NCBI GenBank assembly: GCA_947172415.1
Contig: OX359192.1
Location: 8,838,901-8,902,900 of the forward strand
Source of the DNA: Chondrosia reniformis
Lineage: Eukaryota; Porifera; Demospongiae; Chondrillida; Chondrillidae
DNA length: 64,000 bases
Direction of reading: 5' to 3'
The notes under the pieces were generated by a model, which did no database searches, had not been told where the DNA came from, and saw nothing but the letters and a program-made list of their open reading frames with translations. The position numbers and the translations under genes are program-made. This document shows positions 24,783 through 37,200 of this stretch, in pieces; position 1 is the stretch's first letter, and every line of letters begins with the position of its first letter.

Positions 24783-27700
24783 TCATGTTGGTGAGGCAGT
24801 CTTGCACTGGTTGCCTTGACTTAATGAAGTGGACTGCCAGGCGTCCTTGTTAACGTAGAGGGGGTCCTCTTCCAACTCTGTGTGTTTGTGGAAGTCTTCA
24901 TAGACAGCCACCCTCCGAAGACCAGGCTCTGCTGTCTCAGGCTTTTCCAGTGCATATTCGCTTTGAGAAGCGTCCAGTGAAGTAGTAGTTTCATTTCTCC
25001 CACTTTTGTGGACAGTTAAGATGGCCGGACTGCTTGCAGAAGGAGAAATTCTTTTTGGTTTTCCCACTTTCTCCTTTTTCAGGTCAGTCAGTGCTTTCAG
25101 TACACTGCCACAATCGGGTCTCTCCTCAGCCCTCTGCCAGCAATCACACATTACAGAGTACCTGAACATGAGGAAAAGAAGTAGAGAGAGATGGGAGGGA
25201 TGCAGAGTGGGGAGAGGGAGTGAGAAGAGAGGGAGGGAGGGAGAGATGGAGTGAGGGAGAGATGGAGTGAGAAGAGAGGGAGGGAGGGAGAGATGGAGAG
25301 AGAAGAGATGGAGTGAGAAGAGAGGGAGGGAGAGATGGAGAGATGGAGAGAGGGAGTGAGGGAGTGATGGAGAGAGGGAGGGAGGGAGAGATGGAGTGAG
25401 AAGAGAGGGAGGGAGGGAGAGATGGAGAGAGGGTAACAATGATTGCTAACATGGTAAAGAGTAAATCTTCCTCATCCACTGTGTTCTCCAACACAGACTG
25501 TGATACTCCTCTTTGTTTCAGTTTTACAACCTCTTCGTTCATCAGGTCTTCGTACGGCCACTGAGCAAAGCTGCACAGCTCCCATAGAGTGACCCCAAGG
25601 GACCTAACGGGAGAGCCAGTGTGAGAGATGGTCTGTGAGAGCTAGTCATGCTTACCAAATGTCCCCAGAGAGGGATGGAGGGTGTGTTAAACTGGCATCA
25701 TTTGAGAGGTCAATGTACTCAGGTGCTATCCATCTAATTGGGATCCCTTGTTCCTCCCCACTGGGGGAGTAGTAGTCCTCCTTCATGTGCACAGGAATGG
25801 TGATTGGATCACAAGACTGTTCACTGCACATCAGCAGCTGAAAGACTCACTTGAAACATGTCCTTGGTGAGACCATACTCGCCTAACTTTACTGTGTAGT
25901 CACCCATAACCAAGCAGTTCCTGCATGCTAGATCACTGGAGTGGTGGAAGGGGGCTAATAAGGACTGTGAATGAGAGCTATTTCAGGTACCTACTTGTGA
26001 GCAATATTTCCTTTGTGCATGTGGTAGAGGCCCTCAGCAATGTCACAGGCCATCCCATGAATCACACCTCTCTCCTTAAACACATTCTGTTCCCAGCGAA
26101 CCTTCACCAGAAATGACTTCAAGTTTCCCTGTGGGAACCAAAGAGACAGTCAGCACTTCAGTGAGGCACATGCACACAGTACAAGCCCACGTTACTGCAA
26201 TGTTCCAGAGCCAGCATGATCTCCGTGCTGTCCTTACACACTGCTAGTACAGCTAAAATATTTCTGTGCTTGAGTGCCCTGCAGAGTGTCAGAGAAGGAA
26301 TACGTTAGACCGCCTCTCACAAGAGGAACAGTCAACTCACTTCATTGACTTTACTGACTCCAAAAACAAATCTCTCTCAGCCCCACTAGCTGATGACTTT
26401 AGCACCTACACAACAGCAAAGCCATGCATGATTTAGCTTCAAGCTAACAAGATCCTTCCTGACCTTTACAACTATAGTTGACTTTTTCATTCCTTTGATA
26501 ATTCTCTGGGCCTCAGCCAAGTAAACCTAATATTGTACAATAAGGTTGAGACTAGTAAATGTGCCAGTTGATGCCCTACTTTTCCAAATGAAGCACTTCC
26601 TAATTCCTTCTTCAGTTTGATTTGCTTTGAGGGAAAATTAATTGTAGTGTTTTGCTCCTGACCTGCAACTGATTTTGATAAAGTTTGATCCAACTGGAGA
26701 GTTGCATCAGATGTCTTTGAGGTGTCTGACAGAAGGGAGGAGGAGAGGTCCACAGCAGGAGCACTAGCCGCAAGGTCCCCTGAGCTCCAGTCAGACTCTG
26801 CTATGGAGCTGATACTGTTGATACTGCGGGGCACACTCTTTTGTCTAGAGGGACCACTTTCATTGGCAGAGTCTTGTTCCATAAGTGGACCAGTGTAGCT
26901 CCATCTTTGTGGTTTGATGGCCCTTGTCCCTTTCACAGGATTGGATTGAGTAGAGCCTGATTTGGGATCAGTGGTGGCATATGTATTAACAATGTGAACA
27001 CCTTCCAACTCAATAAGAGAGTTGCGCAAGTTCTGTTGCCGGGCAGCAGGTAGGAAATCAGACTCAAAAGTAGACCTTCGTTTCAACACTACATTTTCAG
27101 GGCTGTTTGTCTGGTTGGGAACTGAGAAGGAAACTGCTCCACTTAACTGGCTCTGGACTGCAGGCTTAGAGGACTACACACAGTGTCAGAATTTAGAGTA
27201 TGTAGAGATTCTTCAGCAGTCACTAACCTTCATTCTGTTCCCTCTTCCGCAGCACTTGCAGAAGCAGCAAATCAAAAGGGCTAGTGCCAATAATACAACA
27301 GTTCCTGCAAGCACAAATATGGCAATCCACAGCCCGAGGGTGGCCCCCTGGGGAGGCCACACTTGACCAGTCTCCATTACTACTGGCAGTGCTAAAGGAA
27401 GGAGTGATGCTAGCAAATAGGGGTGTGACACTAGCCAAGAGGAGGCGTGGCACTAACTAGAAGTAGGCGTGGCACTAACCACTAAAAGTGCGAGACATAC
27501 ACATTTCCACGTACCTGGATCAGACATTTCACAAGTGTCTACTGAACCAACCATACTACACATTCTGCACAATGCAAGATCGTTAGGCCCCAAACAGCCC
27601 CCAGCTACTGCACAGGAGCTGTGACAGCTTGCGGTACCTGCACAGAAAATGTACTTAATCTTCTCTGACCTCGATACTCAGTACAGACCTACCGCACGAA

Positions 27701-28588
27701 TCTCCGTTGTCCCTTATCACGAGGGAGGGGATGTGCTTCTCCGCCCACGTGTATTCCCAGGACGCGGCGTTGCTGAGCATATTCCTCCAGTCGATCCCCT
27801 TGTCGCCAGCACTATCACTGGACCTGATGATGTACTCCCCGTCGCCCCAGCGCGGATATCCCGCAAAGCAGAGAGCGCTGTTGCCTTCGATATGTACGGC
27901 TCCACTGTCAATGTTCACCAAAGACCTTAGCCACGACAGATCCCTGATGCTAGGATTATACGTAACGACGAGAGCACGACCGAGCGAGAGAGGGTTCCCT
28001 TCGATGACTTCTAACGAAGCCAGTCCACTGATCGTATTTAGGTCGTGGTTTCTGTCGATACTGAGATACCCCCCGATGCGAGTTAGCTTGGTGAAGCTGA
28101 GGGTCCCTTCAACACCACCTAGTTGAGTTTCTGTCAAGATAGGATTTTGTCTAATTATGACACTTCCTCGAACTTCTCTCAGCTCTTCAAACCCAAAAAG
28201 CGACATCATTTTCTGGTTTCCGTCGATAATGAGGGAGCCGTTGATGGTCGTCAGTCGGGACCACCCGCTCAGTGCGTCCAAGCTAGCGCAGCACTTGAAG
28301 ATTAGCGAGCCGAGGACGACGCGGATGCTGTCGGTCGGTCCGGAAAAAGAGGTGACGTAGCAAGGCGCTGTGCAGGACAAGTCTCCAACAATCAAATCAG
28401 AAGTGATAGTTGTGCAGTCGCGGAGCTGGTTCACCTGCGAGTTAATGCTGATGGGAACCTCCACGCTGCAGTCTGGGAGAGACACAGAGCAGTGCCGCAT
28501 GCATGCTGCTACGCACACACAATGACCTACCTTTGCTGGCTGCAAACGGACTGGTCAGTAGTAGCAGTACAGCAAGTTGGCCAGACAT
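24783..28588 (-). CDS. Receptor-L-domain transmembrane kinase with LMTK-like kinase domain
   Basis: Thirteen exons: 28529-28588 (signal peptide MSGQLAVLLLLTSPFAASK), 27693-28472, 27515-27637, 27228-27391, 26580-27110, 26464-26526, 26341-26405, 26191-26278, 25995-26128, 25851-25935, 25656-25837, 25451-25603, 24783-25161. The 780-nt exon encodes a receptor-L-domain ectodomain (LTTINGSLIIDGNQ, LTRIGGYLSIDRNHDL), as in EGF and insulin receptors. A cysteine-rich exon, one membrane segment (LWIAIFVLAGTVVLLALALL) and a Ser-rich juxtamembrane region follow. The kinase (LGSASFGKVYLAEAQ, KALKHRNIL, IAHNDLACRNC, VKLGEYGLTKD, KEDYY, IRWIAPEY, SLGVTLWELC) most resembles LMTK/AATYK kinases. The catalytic-loop Asp is kept, but HRD is HND and DFG is EYG, so activity is doubtful. 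The tail has DPLYVNKD (a YxN motif) and VYEDF. Confidence 0.85.
25185..25440. repeat. GGGAGGGAGAGATGGAG purine tract in receptor-kinase intron
   Basis: A purine-only repeat on + (pyrimidine on the coding strand) built from GAGGGAGGGAGAGATGGAG modules. It fills the intron 25162-25450 between the last two exons. Confidence 0.93.
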
Positions 28589-28739
28589 CGTTGTACTGCT
28601 GGGAAAGGGGCGTCTGCCATTAACGCGGAATAAACGCATAATATCTCGATATTGTTCAAAATGGCCGGCGATATGCAAACGTGACCACGACCCCGATGAC
28701 CTGCAAAGTGCATAGTGGAGTTCAGAACGTGTTCCTGCT
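28589..28739. promoter_or_regulatory. Divergent promoter region receptor kinase / COX10
   Basis: 151 bp between opposite-facing start codons, relatively rich in CpG near the receptor start. A shared promoter is inferred. Confidence 0.45.
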
Positions 28740-30112
28740 ATGTTTTTAGGTGAGCTTGTTTGTGCTGTAATGATCTCCTAGTTCGAAGTGTGAGGTTCTG
28801 TATTCTTCAGTTCGTTGTCTGCAGCTAATTAGCCAGCAAACGTTCAATCGTCAGGTCGCAAGATTAAGTATTGGAATAGTTTGTCTTTCCAATGACAGAA
28901 GAGTGAGTTTGTAAATCACGAGTAGAGCCTGCTTTGTTTGATTATATATCCACGTAGTCCACAGCCATTAACTCCGCCCTCATCCGAGGCCACGCCCACA
29001 GCAAGTCAAACGCTTCAATTAAGGGAACTTTGGATGCTTTAGAAAGTAATTCCTTGAAACCATGGCAACTGCCGGCTTGTTACATGAAGTTATCCAAATG
29101 GAGGTTGAGTGGTCAGTCAGCACTTCCACCCCCCCCCCCCCAGGAGTAGTGTATGATGCCTATTTTCTTATTTTTGTGCAGCACTGGTTGTCCTGACAAC
29201 CATGGGTGGGTATGTGATGGCTCCAGTTGCTATGGACTACCACCTGTTGCTATGGACACTAGCTGGTACAGGACTCTGTTCAGCCTCAGCCAATACCATC
29301 AACCAGGTAGGAGTGGTAGCCTGTAGGACTGCTGAGCTCCATGTGATCTGTCTGCTCCTAAATAGTGGATAGAGGTGCCCTTTGACTCAAGAATGACTCG
29401 TACTAGAAATAGACCTCTGGTACAGAAGGTGATTAGGTAACTCTATATTTCTCTATCCTTGTTCTTGTCTTGAACTTTGACCCCACTCCTCTGCAGCCCA
29501 ACTCACGCTCTTCTCTTTGGAGCTGTCAGTGGGATAGTTGGAGTTGCATCACTGGTTGCCATGGTGAACCCCCTGACAGGGCTCATTGGTGGAGCCAACA
29601 TTCTGCTGTACACAGCCTTGTACACTCCAATGAAGAGATACAGTATAGTCAATACATGGGTGGGGTCAGTAGTGGGGGCACTCCCTCCTGTTATGGGCTG
29701 GACCGCTTGTATGAACACAATTGATCCCGGTGCTCTCGTGATGGCGGCCATCTTGTATGCGTGGCAGTTTCCTCACTTTAATGCTCTCAGTTGGAGTGTC
29801 CGCAAAGACTACAATAGAGGTGGCTACAAGATGATGGCGCTGTCTCATCCAGACCTCTGCAAACGTGTGGCTCTGAGGTACAGTCTGGCGCTCATTCCTA
29901 TCTGCACAGCTGCCCCTTTGTGTGACCTGACGTCATGGTGGTTTGCTGTAGACAGTCTTCCAGTTAACGGCTACCTTTTATTCCTAGCATGGAAGTTTTA
30001 CCAAGATGCCAATTACAAGACTGCAAGAAAACTCTTTCGATTCTCACTATTTCATCTTCCACTAATAATGGCATTTTTATTTATTAACAAAAAATGGACA
30101 GAAAACAATTAA
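28740..30112 (+). CDS. COX10: COX10 (protoheme IX farnesyltransferase)
   Basis: Six exons: 28740-28749, 28811-28854, 28958-29111, 29182-29306, 29366-29436, 29497-30112. The predicted N-terminus MFLVRCLQLISQQTFNRQ is basic and amphipathic, as for a mitochondrial presequence. The UbiA-type prenyltransferase core is clear: NTINQWIEVPFDSRMTRT carries the first N-x3-D-type motif. NRPLVQKVISP, YTPMKRYSIVNTWVG, ALPPVMGWTA and WQFPHFNALSW match human COX10 nearly residue for residue. The enzyme makes heme O for cytochrome c oxidase in the inner mitochondrial membrane. The two tiny 5' exons are less certain than the rest. The gene is convergent with LIG1 with 6 nt between stop codons. ATTAAA overlaps its own stop (30108-30113). 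Confidence 0.93.
30076..30085 (-). promoter_or_regulatory. LIG1 poly(A) signals inside COX10 coding exon
   Basis: Two overlapping AATAAA hexamers on the minus strand (30076-30081 and 30080-30085) lie 34-43 nt past the LIG1 stop, within the last COX10 coding exon. No other AATAAA was noted closer to the LIG1 stop. Confidence 0.55.
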
Positions 30113-30118
30113 AATGTT

Positions 30119-33100
30119 TTAATTTGCTTTTGTTTGATCATCTTCAGCTAACAAGCCAATCAGTTCATCAGCTTCATCAGTAACTACAGCTGTAGCATTG
30201 TTCTGCTGCTTCAGGAATAACTCAGCTACCTACACAAGCACGACACAGATATAGTATTATTAGTAGCATAGTAGGTTAGGGCATCCCGCAGTGAAGTCCA
30301 TGCAGGCGCTGGGAGGAACATACTTGAGAACTGCTAGTAGCTTGATTTGGATTTTTATCTGTTCTGAGACGTATAAAACGGGGGAATCTTAGGGAAATAC
30401 CCTTTTCAGGATCAACCTGCAATAACAGTAGTGGTTAAGTCTATTTACACAAACACTCTCCTCATTTGTACCTTTCCGACTCCAGCTTTGTACACCGGAG
30501 AGATGGAGAGGTCTGCTGCTCGAACCTCCCACACCTGCACTGGTTCAAACCACTGGTCTGGCTGATCACCATCGTCATGACGATAGTAAGTCTTCCGTGC
30601 TTCAATCACATGGTCCTTAAAGAATATAGTATGCTCATTCAAATCTTCATCAGAAAATCCGGTACCAATCTGAGCAGGGTGAGGCAGGGAGATACCGACC
30701 TATGTAAAGGGGTCTAGGGGTAGAGACACTTGGAAAGCTTACTTTACAAATAGTCTGATACTCCTCTGTGTCCTCGTCATAACAGGCGAGCAAGAATCCT
30801 CCGTACTTGCCAGTCCTCTTCCCAGTGCCATGGTAACCGCCCACCACCACCAGATCCAGTGTGTCGCCAACACCCTCCAAGTAATCCTTCTTTAACTATA
30901 AATATTACACAACCAGGGATGTAACATAGACGGCACTTGAGTGGGACCATCTCCTAATATGCAACAAGTTGGCATACCTTTAGCCAATTCCTGGATCGCT
31001 TGGCAATCTCATATGTGGCATCCTTATCCAAAGTCTTGACCATCAAACCTTCGCAGTTACCTAGGTCACCACAGGCGACATCAACAAGTGTGGACTGCAG
31101 CACAGCAAGACATACTTTTGATAGACTCTTCTAGAAACTCTTGTATCTGATCCACATCAGAGAGGTCGGCTGATTTGGCAAATGTACACTCCTAATGTAC
31201 ATAGACACTACATGGAATGGGCTCCAATACTAAAGAGCTTTGTCGTACTTACTCCTTCAACTTCATTGAAATGATCTCTTAAAAGTTCTCTTCTTCTCTG
31301 AAGTGGTTCAGTCACGAGAGACTTTATAGAAGAAGAGCGTCATAAAGCAAGTCACATGACAGTCACATGGTAAGTGTACCTTGCCATTCAGATAGAGAAG
31401 ATCAAAGAGGAAGAGACAGACATTCACTTTTATGTTTGCCAGCTCCGCCCCCTTCCTCTTTCTGGTACTGAGTACTTGGAATGGAAGGATTTGCCCCTTC
31501 TCTCTGTCCCAAGCCACCACCTCGCTATCCAGTATGCACGACCTGGTCCCCTCCCTCATCAGCTGCAGGAGACACACCCACTCACAGCCAGGCACACCCA
31601 CTCAGCCAGGCACACCCACTCACAGCCAGGCACACAAAAGAACAGTGTCACACACCTTGGTCATTCGGCCTCTGATGTCCGGCCACTTTGATGTGTTGTC
31701 TTCCTGGTTGCGACTGTAAATGTTTACTTCTCCACTCTCACAGACGTGAATCTGAGCTCTCTCTCCGTCATACTTGTACTCACAAGTGAACCGTGACCCC
31801 TCAAACCTTCTCAGGACCTCCTGCACCCCCTTGGTCGGGTGGGCCAGCATCGGCTTCAGGGGGATACCTTATAGAGGAACACTTACATAAGCCCCTCCCA
31901 CTCACAAGCCCCTCCCATACTCACACAGCCCCTCCCACTCACACAGCCCCTCCCACACCCACACAACCCCTCCCACACTCACACAGCCCCTCCCACACCC
32001 ACACAGCCCCTCCCACTCACCTGGTGTGAGCTGGCAGTGTTTCCTCACTTCGTGTACACCGTGTTTCAGCAACTTTGGGATCATCTTATCAAAGTTGGGA
32101 TACTCACTGCACGTACAACAGATGACTGCAGTAACTAACTCTGTGTAGCAAACCTATCAATAACCTGTATGTAGTTTTGATGATTAGAGTGGCCTTTTCT
32201 ACATTTTCTTTGAGTTTATCTTTGCCTAAGCCAGCGCCCTTGTCCTCGTTAGCAAGAGAATGAGTTTGGTTCGGAGGGGTTAGCACGACTGCTCTGCCAA
32301 GAGCTTGCAGCACAGACTGTTCGGCCAACCCTATCCGCAGCTTGCCACTCAGAGATCGAATGATGTACTTGGCCTCCCCTGGCTGACACGCCACAAACAT
32401 TCCTCTGATAATGTCAATCTTCTTGGTCTGGGACTACATAAACCAGGCACATCATTGCAGTCCTGGAGGTAACATGGACAACTTACTGATGTACCAGAGA
32501 GCCGTGCAATCTCCTTCATCTTCCCTAACACTCCTTTAACTGTCAGAGGAGAAGCCTTGAACATGGTTTTCTGACTGTTACGGCTACTCTAAAGGTTGAC
32601 AAGAAGCGATCGCATGCTAGAACAGGTCAGTCAGGGCTCATAGTGTACCTCTGCTATGATACCAAGATCTCCCTTCTGCACTAAATCAGATTTAATGTGG
32701 TCTGTGGTCCGTCCAGTGCTCATCGCTATGGCCTTGATGAGCAGGGAGTCACCCACTCCCAGCTCCAGCCCCTCGTACGCAGGACCAACCTGGTTCAGAC
32801 ACAGGTAGATGCAAGGAACCAGGTCCTCCGGAGTCAGTGCTATAACCGAGCGGAAGAGGTTGGCCAGTATCTCTACAATCTTCAGCCTTGCAGAGGTGCT
32901 CTCAATGCACTGCAAGGTACGAGCCAGAGCTCCATAGGGGACCCTGATAGGATACAAGGGTCAGCTGAGGTGACAGGGGAACAAGAGATGACACTCACTT
33001 CTCTCCATTCTTCCAACAAGCATCCCGCAGGGGGCCATAGGGAGACTTTGTGGGATCGTACTCCTGAACACTGACAGCTTCTCTTGAGGATAGTGAGGTA

Positions 33101-33647
33101 TCCATGGCAACCTCTTCTCTTGATGGCTCAATAGTTTCCGTTCCCTCTTGATTGCAATCTGACCCATCCTGTAGCAAAGAGCAATAGATATCTCTTTCAC
33201 TAAGAATCTCACTGAAGTACTCACTTTACCATCAGAGGAAGGTACTTCAGGAGAGACCTTTGACAAAGGAGCGGTTGCATCAACCACTTTGCCGGTATGT
33301 TTCCTGGCCGTACGTCTCCTGGGGGGTGTGTTGAGGGTGGAGGTACCTTTAGTCTTGTCGGCTGATTCAGAATCATTTGGTTTCATTGTTTTTGAAGGCA
33401 GCGCGTCTGTATCCACAATCTTTTCTGCACAGCTGTCACCATCGCTGTCACTCTCCTCAATGCGACTCCTTTTCCGTGTCGCGCTGCTAGAGGACTTGCT
33501 AATTATCGGATCATCCTCATGGCTAAACATGATTGCACACCAGTATCTAGTACAGCGCTACTTTCAGCTGCCATCATACGTTACCTTTCATTTTTCGTAT
33601 GTTTTTCTTGAGAAGCAGGAGGCGTCTTCACTTTGGAAAAGAATGAC
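30119..33647 (-). CDS. LIG1: DNA ligase 1
   Basis: About fifteen exons, from 33585-33647 ([15 protein letters not shown]) and 33225-33522 (N-terminal Lys/Ser-rich region with [10 protein letters not shown]) to the stop at 30119. Family landmarks in order: [83 protein letters not shown] with the adenylated lysine (KYDGER), [30 protein letters not shown] and [10 protein letters not shown]. The protein joins nicks during replication and repair. SFF is the end of a PCNA-binding box, but its first half must come from an upstream exon. The open frame 33707-33912 splices in phase (RG then SFF) but gives no clear PIP box, so the true 5' exon is uncertain. Introns at 31570-31640 and 31880-32020 hold short CACCCACTCA / CAGCCCCTCCCACAC repeats. 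Confidence 0.93.
31884..32025. repeat. CAGCCCCTCCCACAC repeat in LIG1 intron
   Basis: About eight copies of an imperfect 18-20 bp unit between two LIG1 exons. A related CACCCACTCACAGCCAGGCA array lies at 31571-31635. Confidence 0.88.
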
Positions 33648-33912
33648 CTGAGCGACGCAGAGAAAAGTTGGGACAAGTGTAAAGTACCGCGTCAACAAGC
33701 ACTCACCCGCGGTGAACGACTCTACTAGGGCGCAACAACCAACATTTGTAACACTCAATCGCGACTCCACTAAATGGCAGTCTTAGAAGCCGATGTACGT
33801 TTAACCTAACAGTATTAAGGGCTACCAAGCTAGCTATCATTTCGCTTACAGTAGAGACATCTTCTTGATTTGCCCGCGTAATTCGCATGGAAAAACACAG
33901 CTCTTGAATCAC

Positions 33913-34282
33913 GTGATCACTTCCTAATTAGGAATTGGACACAGGTGGAGCTAGATAGCTTTTGGTAATGGGAAAGATAACATATTCAGACTATCTTAAA
34001 GCATCATGAACACATTTTCCAATTGTCCAATTAGTTTTGAAAATCAAAGTTCCACTGAAATCTATTTACTTTTGGTTAGACAACAATAACAACATGTCTT
34101 TAAAAAGGAGTTTTCTCGGCTGTGGCAAGCTCCTGTTTGCTTGTATAGAATCCATCTGCATAGAGAAGGATGCTGATGGCTTTAAAGTACAACTAATTGT
34201 TATTAATTACTCACCAAATACTTTAAATGTGAACATTTGCTTTCCTCTGCTTTAAAGTATTCAAAGTACATTTCCGTCCATT
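33913..34282. other. Spacer upstream of LIG1
   Basis: AT-rich DNA between the LIG1 5' region and the stop of the next minus-strand gene. It presumably holds the LIG1 promoter and the 3' UTR of the large ARM/HEAT-like gene. No coding sequence was seen that I would support. Confidence 0.5.
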
Positions 34283-37200
34283 TCATGTTGAAAAGTTCAG
34301 CAACTTAGAGGGAAGGAGAGGTGAGTCAGATGTGACTTTGTCCAGTAGTGGCCTACCTAAAGTATTGCTGGTTAGTACTGCATAGCGAATGAGTGATTCA
34401 ATGCAGACGATTGCCGAGTCACTGATAATGGGCTGGTCCTGTGAATGAGACATAGTCAAGGCACTCATTATGAGTGGGCTGGTGAGACTTACACTAATGG
34501 AGATGTTTAACAGTATGATGTAAAGAGATTTGACCAAGTTGTGAAAGCTGTTCATTGGAAAGGTTTGGGCACTTTTCAGTGCAAATGGCAGTGGATTTCC
34601 TCTGGCTCCAAACACAGCCGTCCAAACATGTATAGATGACACTGCGCAGACCAAAGGCCACATTGGAATGGAACATTGAGCACATGCATAGTTGCGTACT
34701 TTGAGCCGAGGGACTGCATGTCAACTGCAGTGAGTGTACCAGTCCATCAAGTGATGTCTCCACCGCATTCAGAGAGGTAATCTTCTCCGTTCTGTGTAAA
34801 GCATTAAAGTTGATGAGTAAACTGACTGTTGCCATGGCAACACTGGATTCCCTATAGGTCTGATAAAATATCCATTTTAGAGTGTGACCCATTAAATTAC
34901 TGTCTATAACTCACCGGACCTGCGGGGCCTGGGAGGAGGGAGATGAGTTTGTGGAGAAATGGCTGGTTGCTTGAGAGAAAGGTTCCAACTATCACATGAC
35001 CATCATGTGACTCATCTGAGCTCATTATAGTACAGAGCAGCAGCAGGGCTGTGCTGTAGGCAATGCTGTACTCCTTTAGGAATATGCATGTAACTCTATG
35101 GACTATCCTCAGCCACTCCCTCCTGCCACACCCCTTTGTGTAAACATGCATCAGTAGATCCATTGTAATGTGGAGGACAGCTAATAAGCAAAATAGTGTA
35201 GGTCCTCGTTTTGTAATTAAAGGGTTTTCCTCACCTTCATTTTCTCTGGAGTGATCACATAGGTATGACTCTAGAGTGTCAATTATGTCTTCCTTCAGAG
35301 GAGATTCCCCATCAATGAATCCAATTAACAGCTCTTTTATGGAGGAACGTGGTGAGCACTCATCCTCTTCAAACAGTACTTCCTATGAGTTGATCGGATG
35401 TGTGATGTCATGTGACTTGCATGTGACTTGGATGTGATGCTTACTAGTAGCTGCAAGAGTATAGTAGCACTGTCCAGTGCAAGTGTGGCAATGTAACTCT
35501 TTGGAGATTTGCAGTAAAAGTGAGAACTGTTGGTCTCGCAGAGAATCAGGGTTTGCCTTACCTGAGAAGGTGAGGAGGGGGGAGGTGAGGAGGTGGGGAG
35601 GTGGGGAGGTGGGGAGGTGGGGAGGTGGGGAGGTGGGGAGGTGGGGAGGTGGGGAGGTGGGGAGGTGGGGAGGTGGGGAGGTGGGGAGGTGGGGAGGTGG
35701 GGAGGTGGGGAGGTGGGGAGGTGGGGAGGTGGGGAGGTGGGGAGGTGGGGAGGTGGGGAGGTGGGGAGGTGAGGAAGTGCAGAGAGCCTACCCAAGGTCT
35801 AAGAACATTAAGCACTTCTCTGTTGGTGCTTGCTACGCTATTGATCCACTCCAAAGGTGCTGGGTGGGGTAAAAAGATCACATTTGGGGTGGGTAGAGTG
35901 TTCAGGAGAGCTAGCAGTAGGTGCTCCAAGTTTGTGCTACCCAATTTGGATGGCTTCTGTTGAAGGTCATTCAGACATATCTACAAATATATCCAGTGGG
36001 AGGACATGTTGGGAGTGTGCCTGGAGGAAAGTGGGTGTGCCTGGAGGAAAGTGGGTGTGCCTGGAGGAAAGTGGGTGTGCCTGGAGGAAAATAGGTGTGT
36101 CTGGAGGAAAGTGGGTGTGTCTGGAGGAAAGTGGGTGTGTCTGGAGGAAAGTGGGTGTGTCTGGAGGAAATACTGAGAGGATTTACTGTAGAGAGAAGTA
36201 ATGACTGTTTCAGAGTAGTCGTGTGCAAGGAGTCCACAGAGTGTGAGGTGAGGTAGTGATTGACAGCTCGCTGCAGGTCCACCAGTGGATATATCCTGGA
36301 AGATATTAACAGAAAGTAGGCGTGGCAGTTGGTGCAATAGTGGGTGTGATTTAGGTGACACCTGTTTCCAAGTGAATAGTCTGCATACAACAGGCACAAT
36401 GCACTGTGTTGTACTGCATTGCTGTAGCTGGTGGAACTTGGTCCGATGTACTCCAGAATGGAAGTGGATCCACCTGCATACACAGTAGATATAGAGACCT
36501 GATTATGCATATAACAGTTCCACTTCCCAATGTATCTTATATACGTACTCATGATGCAGGCAAGACCCTTTGTCAGGACTGCTTTGGTAAACGAGACATC
36601 TTCAGCTGTCATGAACAGCTCTGCCAATCTGCAACATACTGTACACATCAGCCTCTCACTGGCACCCCTGTGGAGACACGCCCCCAAAGATAAGTGGGTG
36701 TGGCGGGCATGTAGTCTCATGCACCTACCTCATCTCTGCAAAGTGCCTCATGTCCAGTACAATCTCAAGCAGACCACAGATCACTATGTACACACAGCAA
36801 ACAAACTGTTGCTTGGCAACCATCACTACAGCTGCCTACAGTACCTAATCGCTTGGCAACCATCACTACAGCTGCCTACAGTACCTAATCGCTTGGCAAC
36901 CATCACTACAGCTGCCTACAGTACCTAATCGCTTGGCAACCATCACTACAGCTGCCTACAGTACCTAATCGCTTGGCAACCATCACTACAGCTGCCTACA
37001 GTACCTAATCGCTTGGCAACCATCACTACAGCTGCCTACAGTACCTAATCGCTTGGCAACCATCACTATAGCTGCCTACAGTACCTAATCGTATCACTAC
37101 AGCTGCCTACAGTACCTAATCGCTTGGCAACCATCACTATAGCTGCCTACAGTACCTAATCGTATCACTACAGCTGCCTACAGTACCTAATCGCTTGGCA

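Noticed and set aside
31040-31095. Apparent 12-residue insertion in LIG1 before CEGLMVKTL
   Set aside because: Using the acceptor at CCTAG before GTAACTGCGAAGG gives [13 protein letters not shown] in phase with no insertion, matching the family.
33523-33530. ATG (MFSHEDD) as the LIG1 start
   Set aside because: The sequence just before CCATGAGG is a splice acceptor (GTTTAG), and the upstream exon 33585-33647 joins in phase to give NES|HEDD. The ATG lies in the intron.
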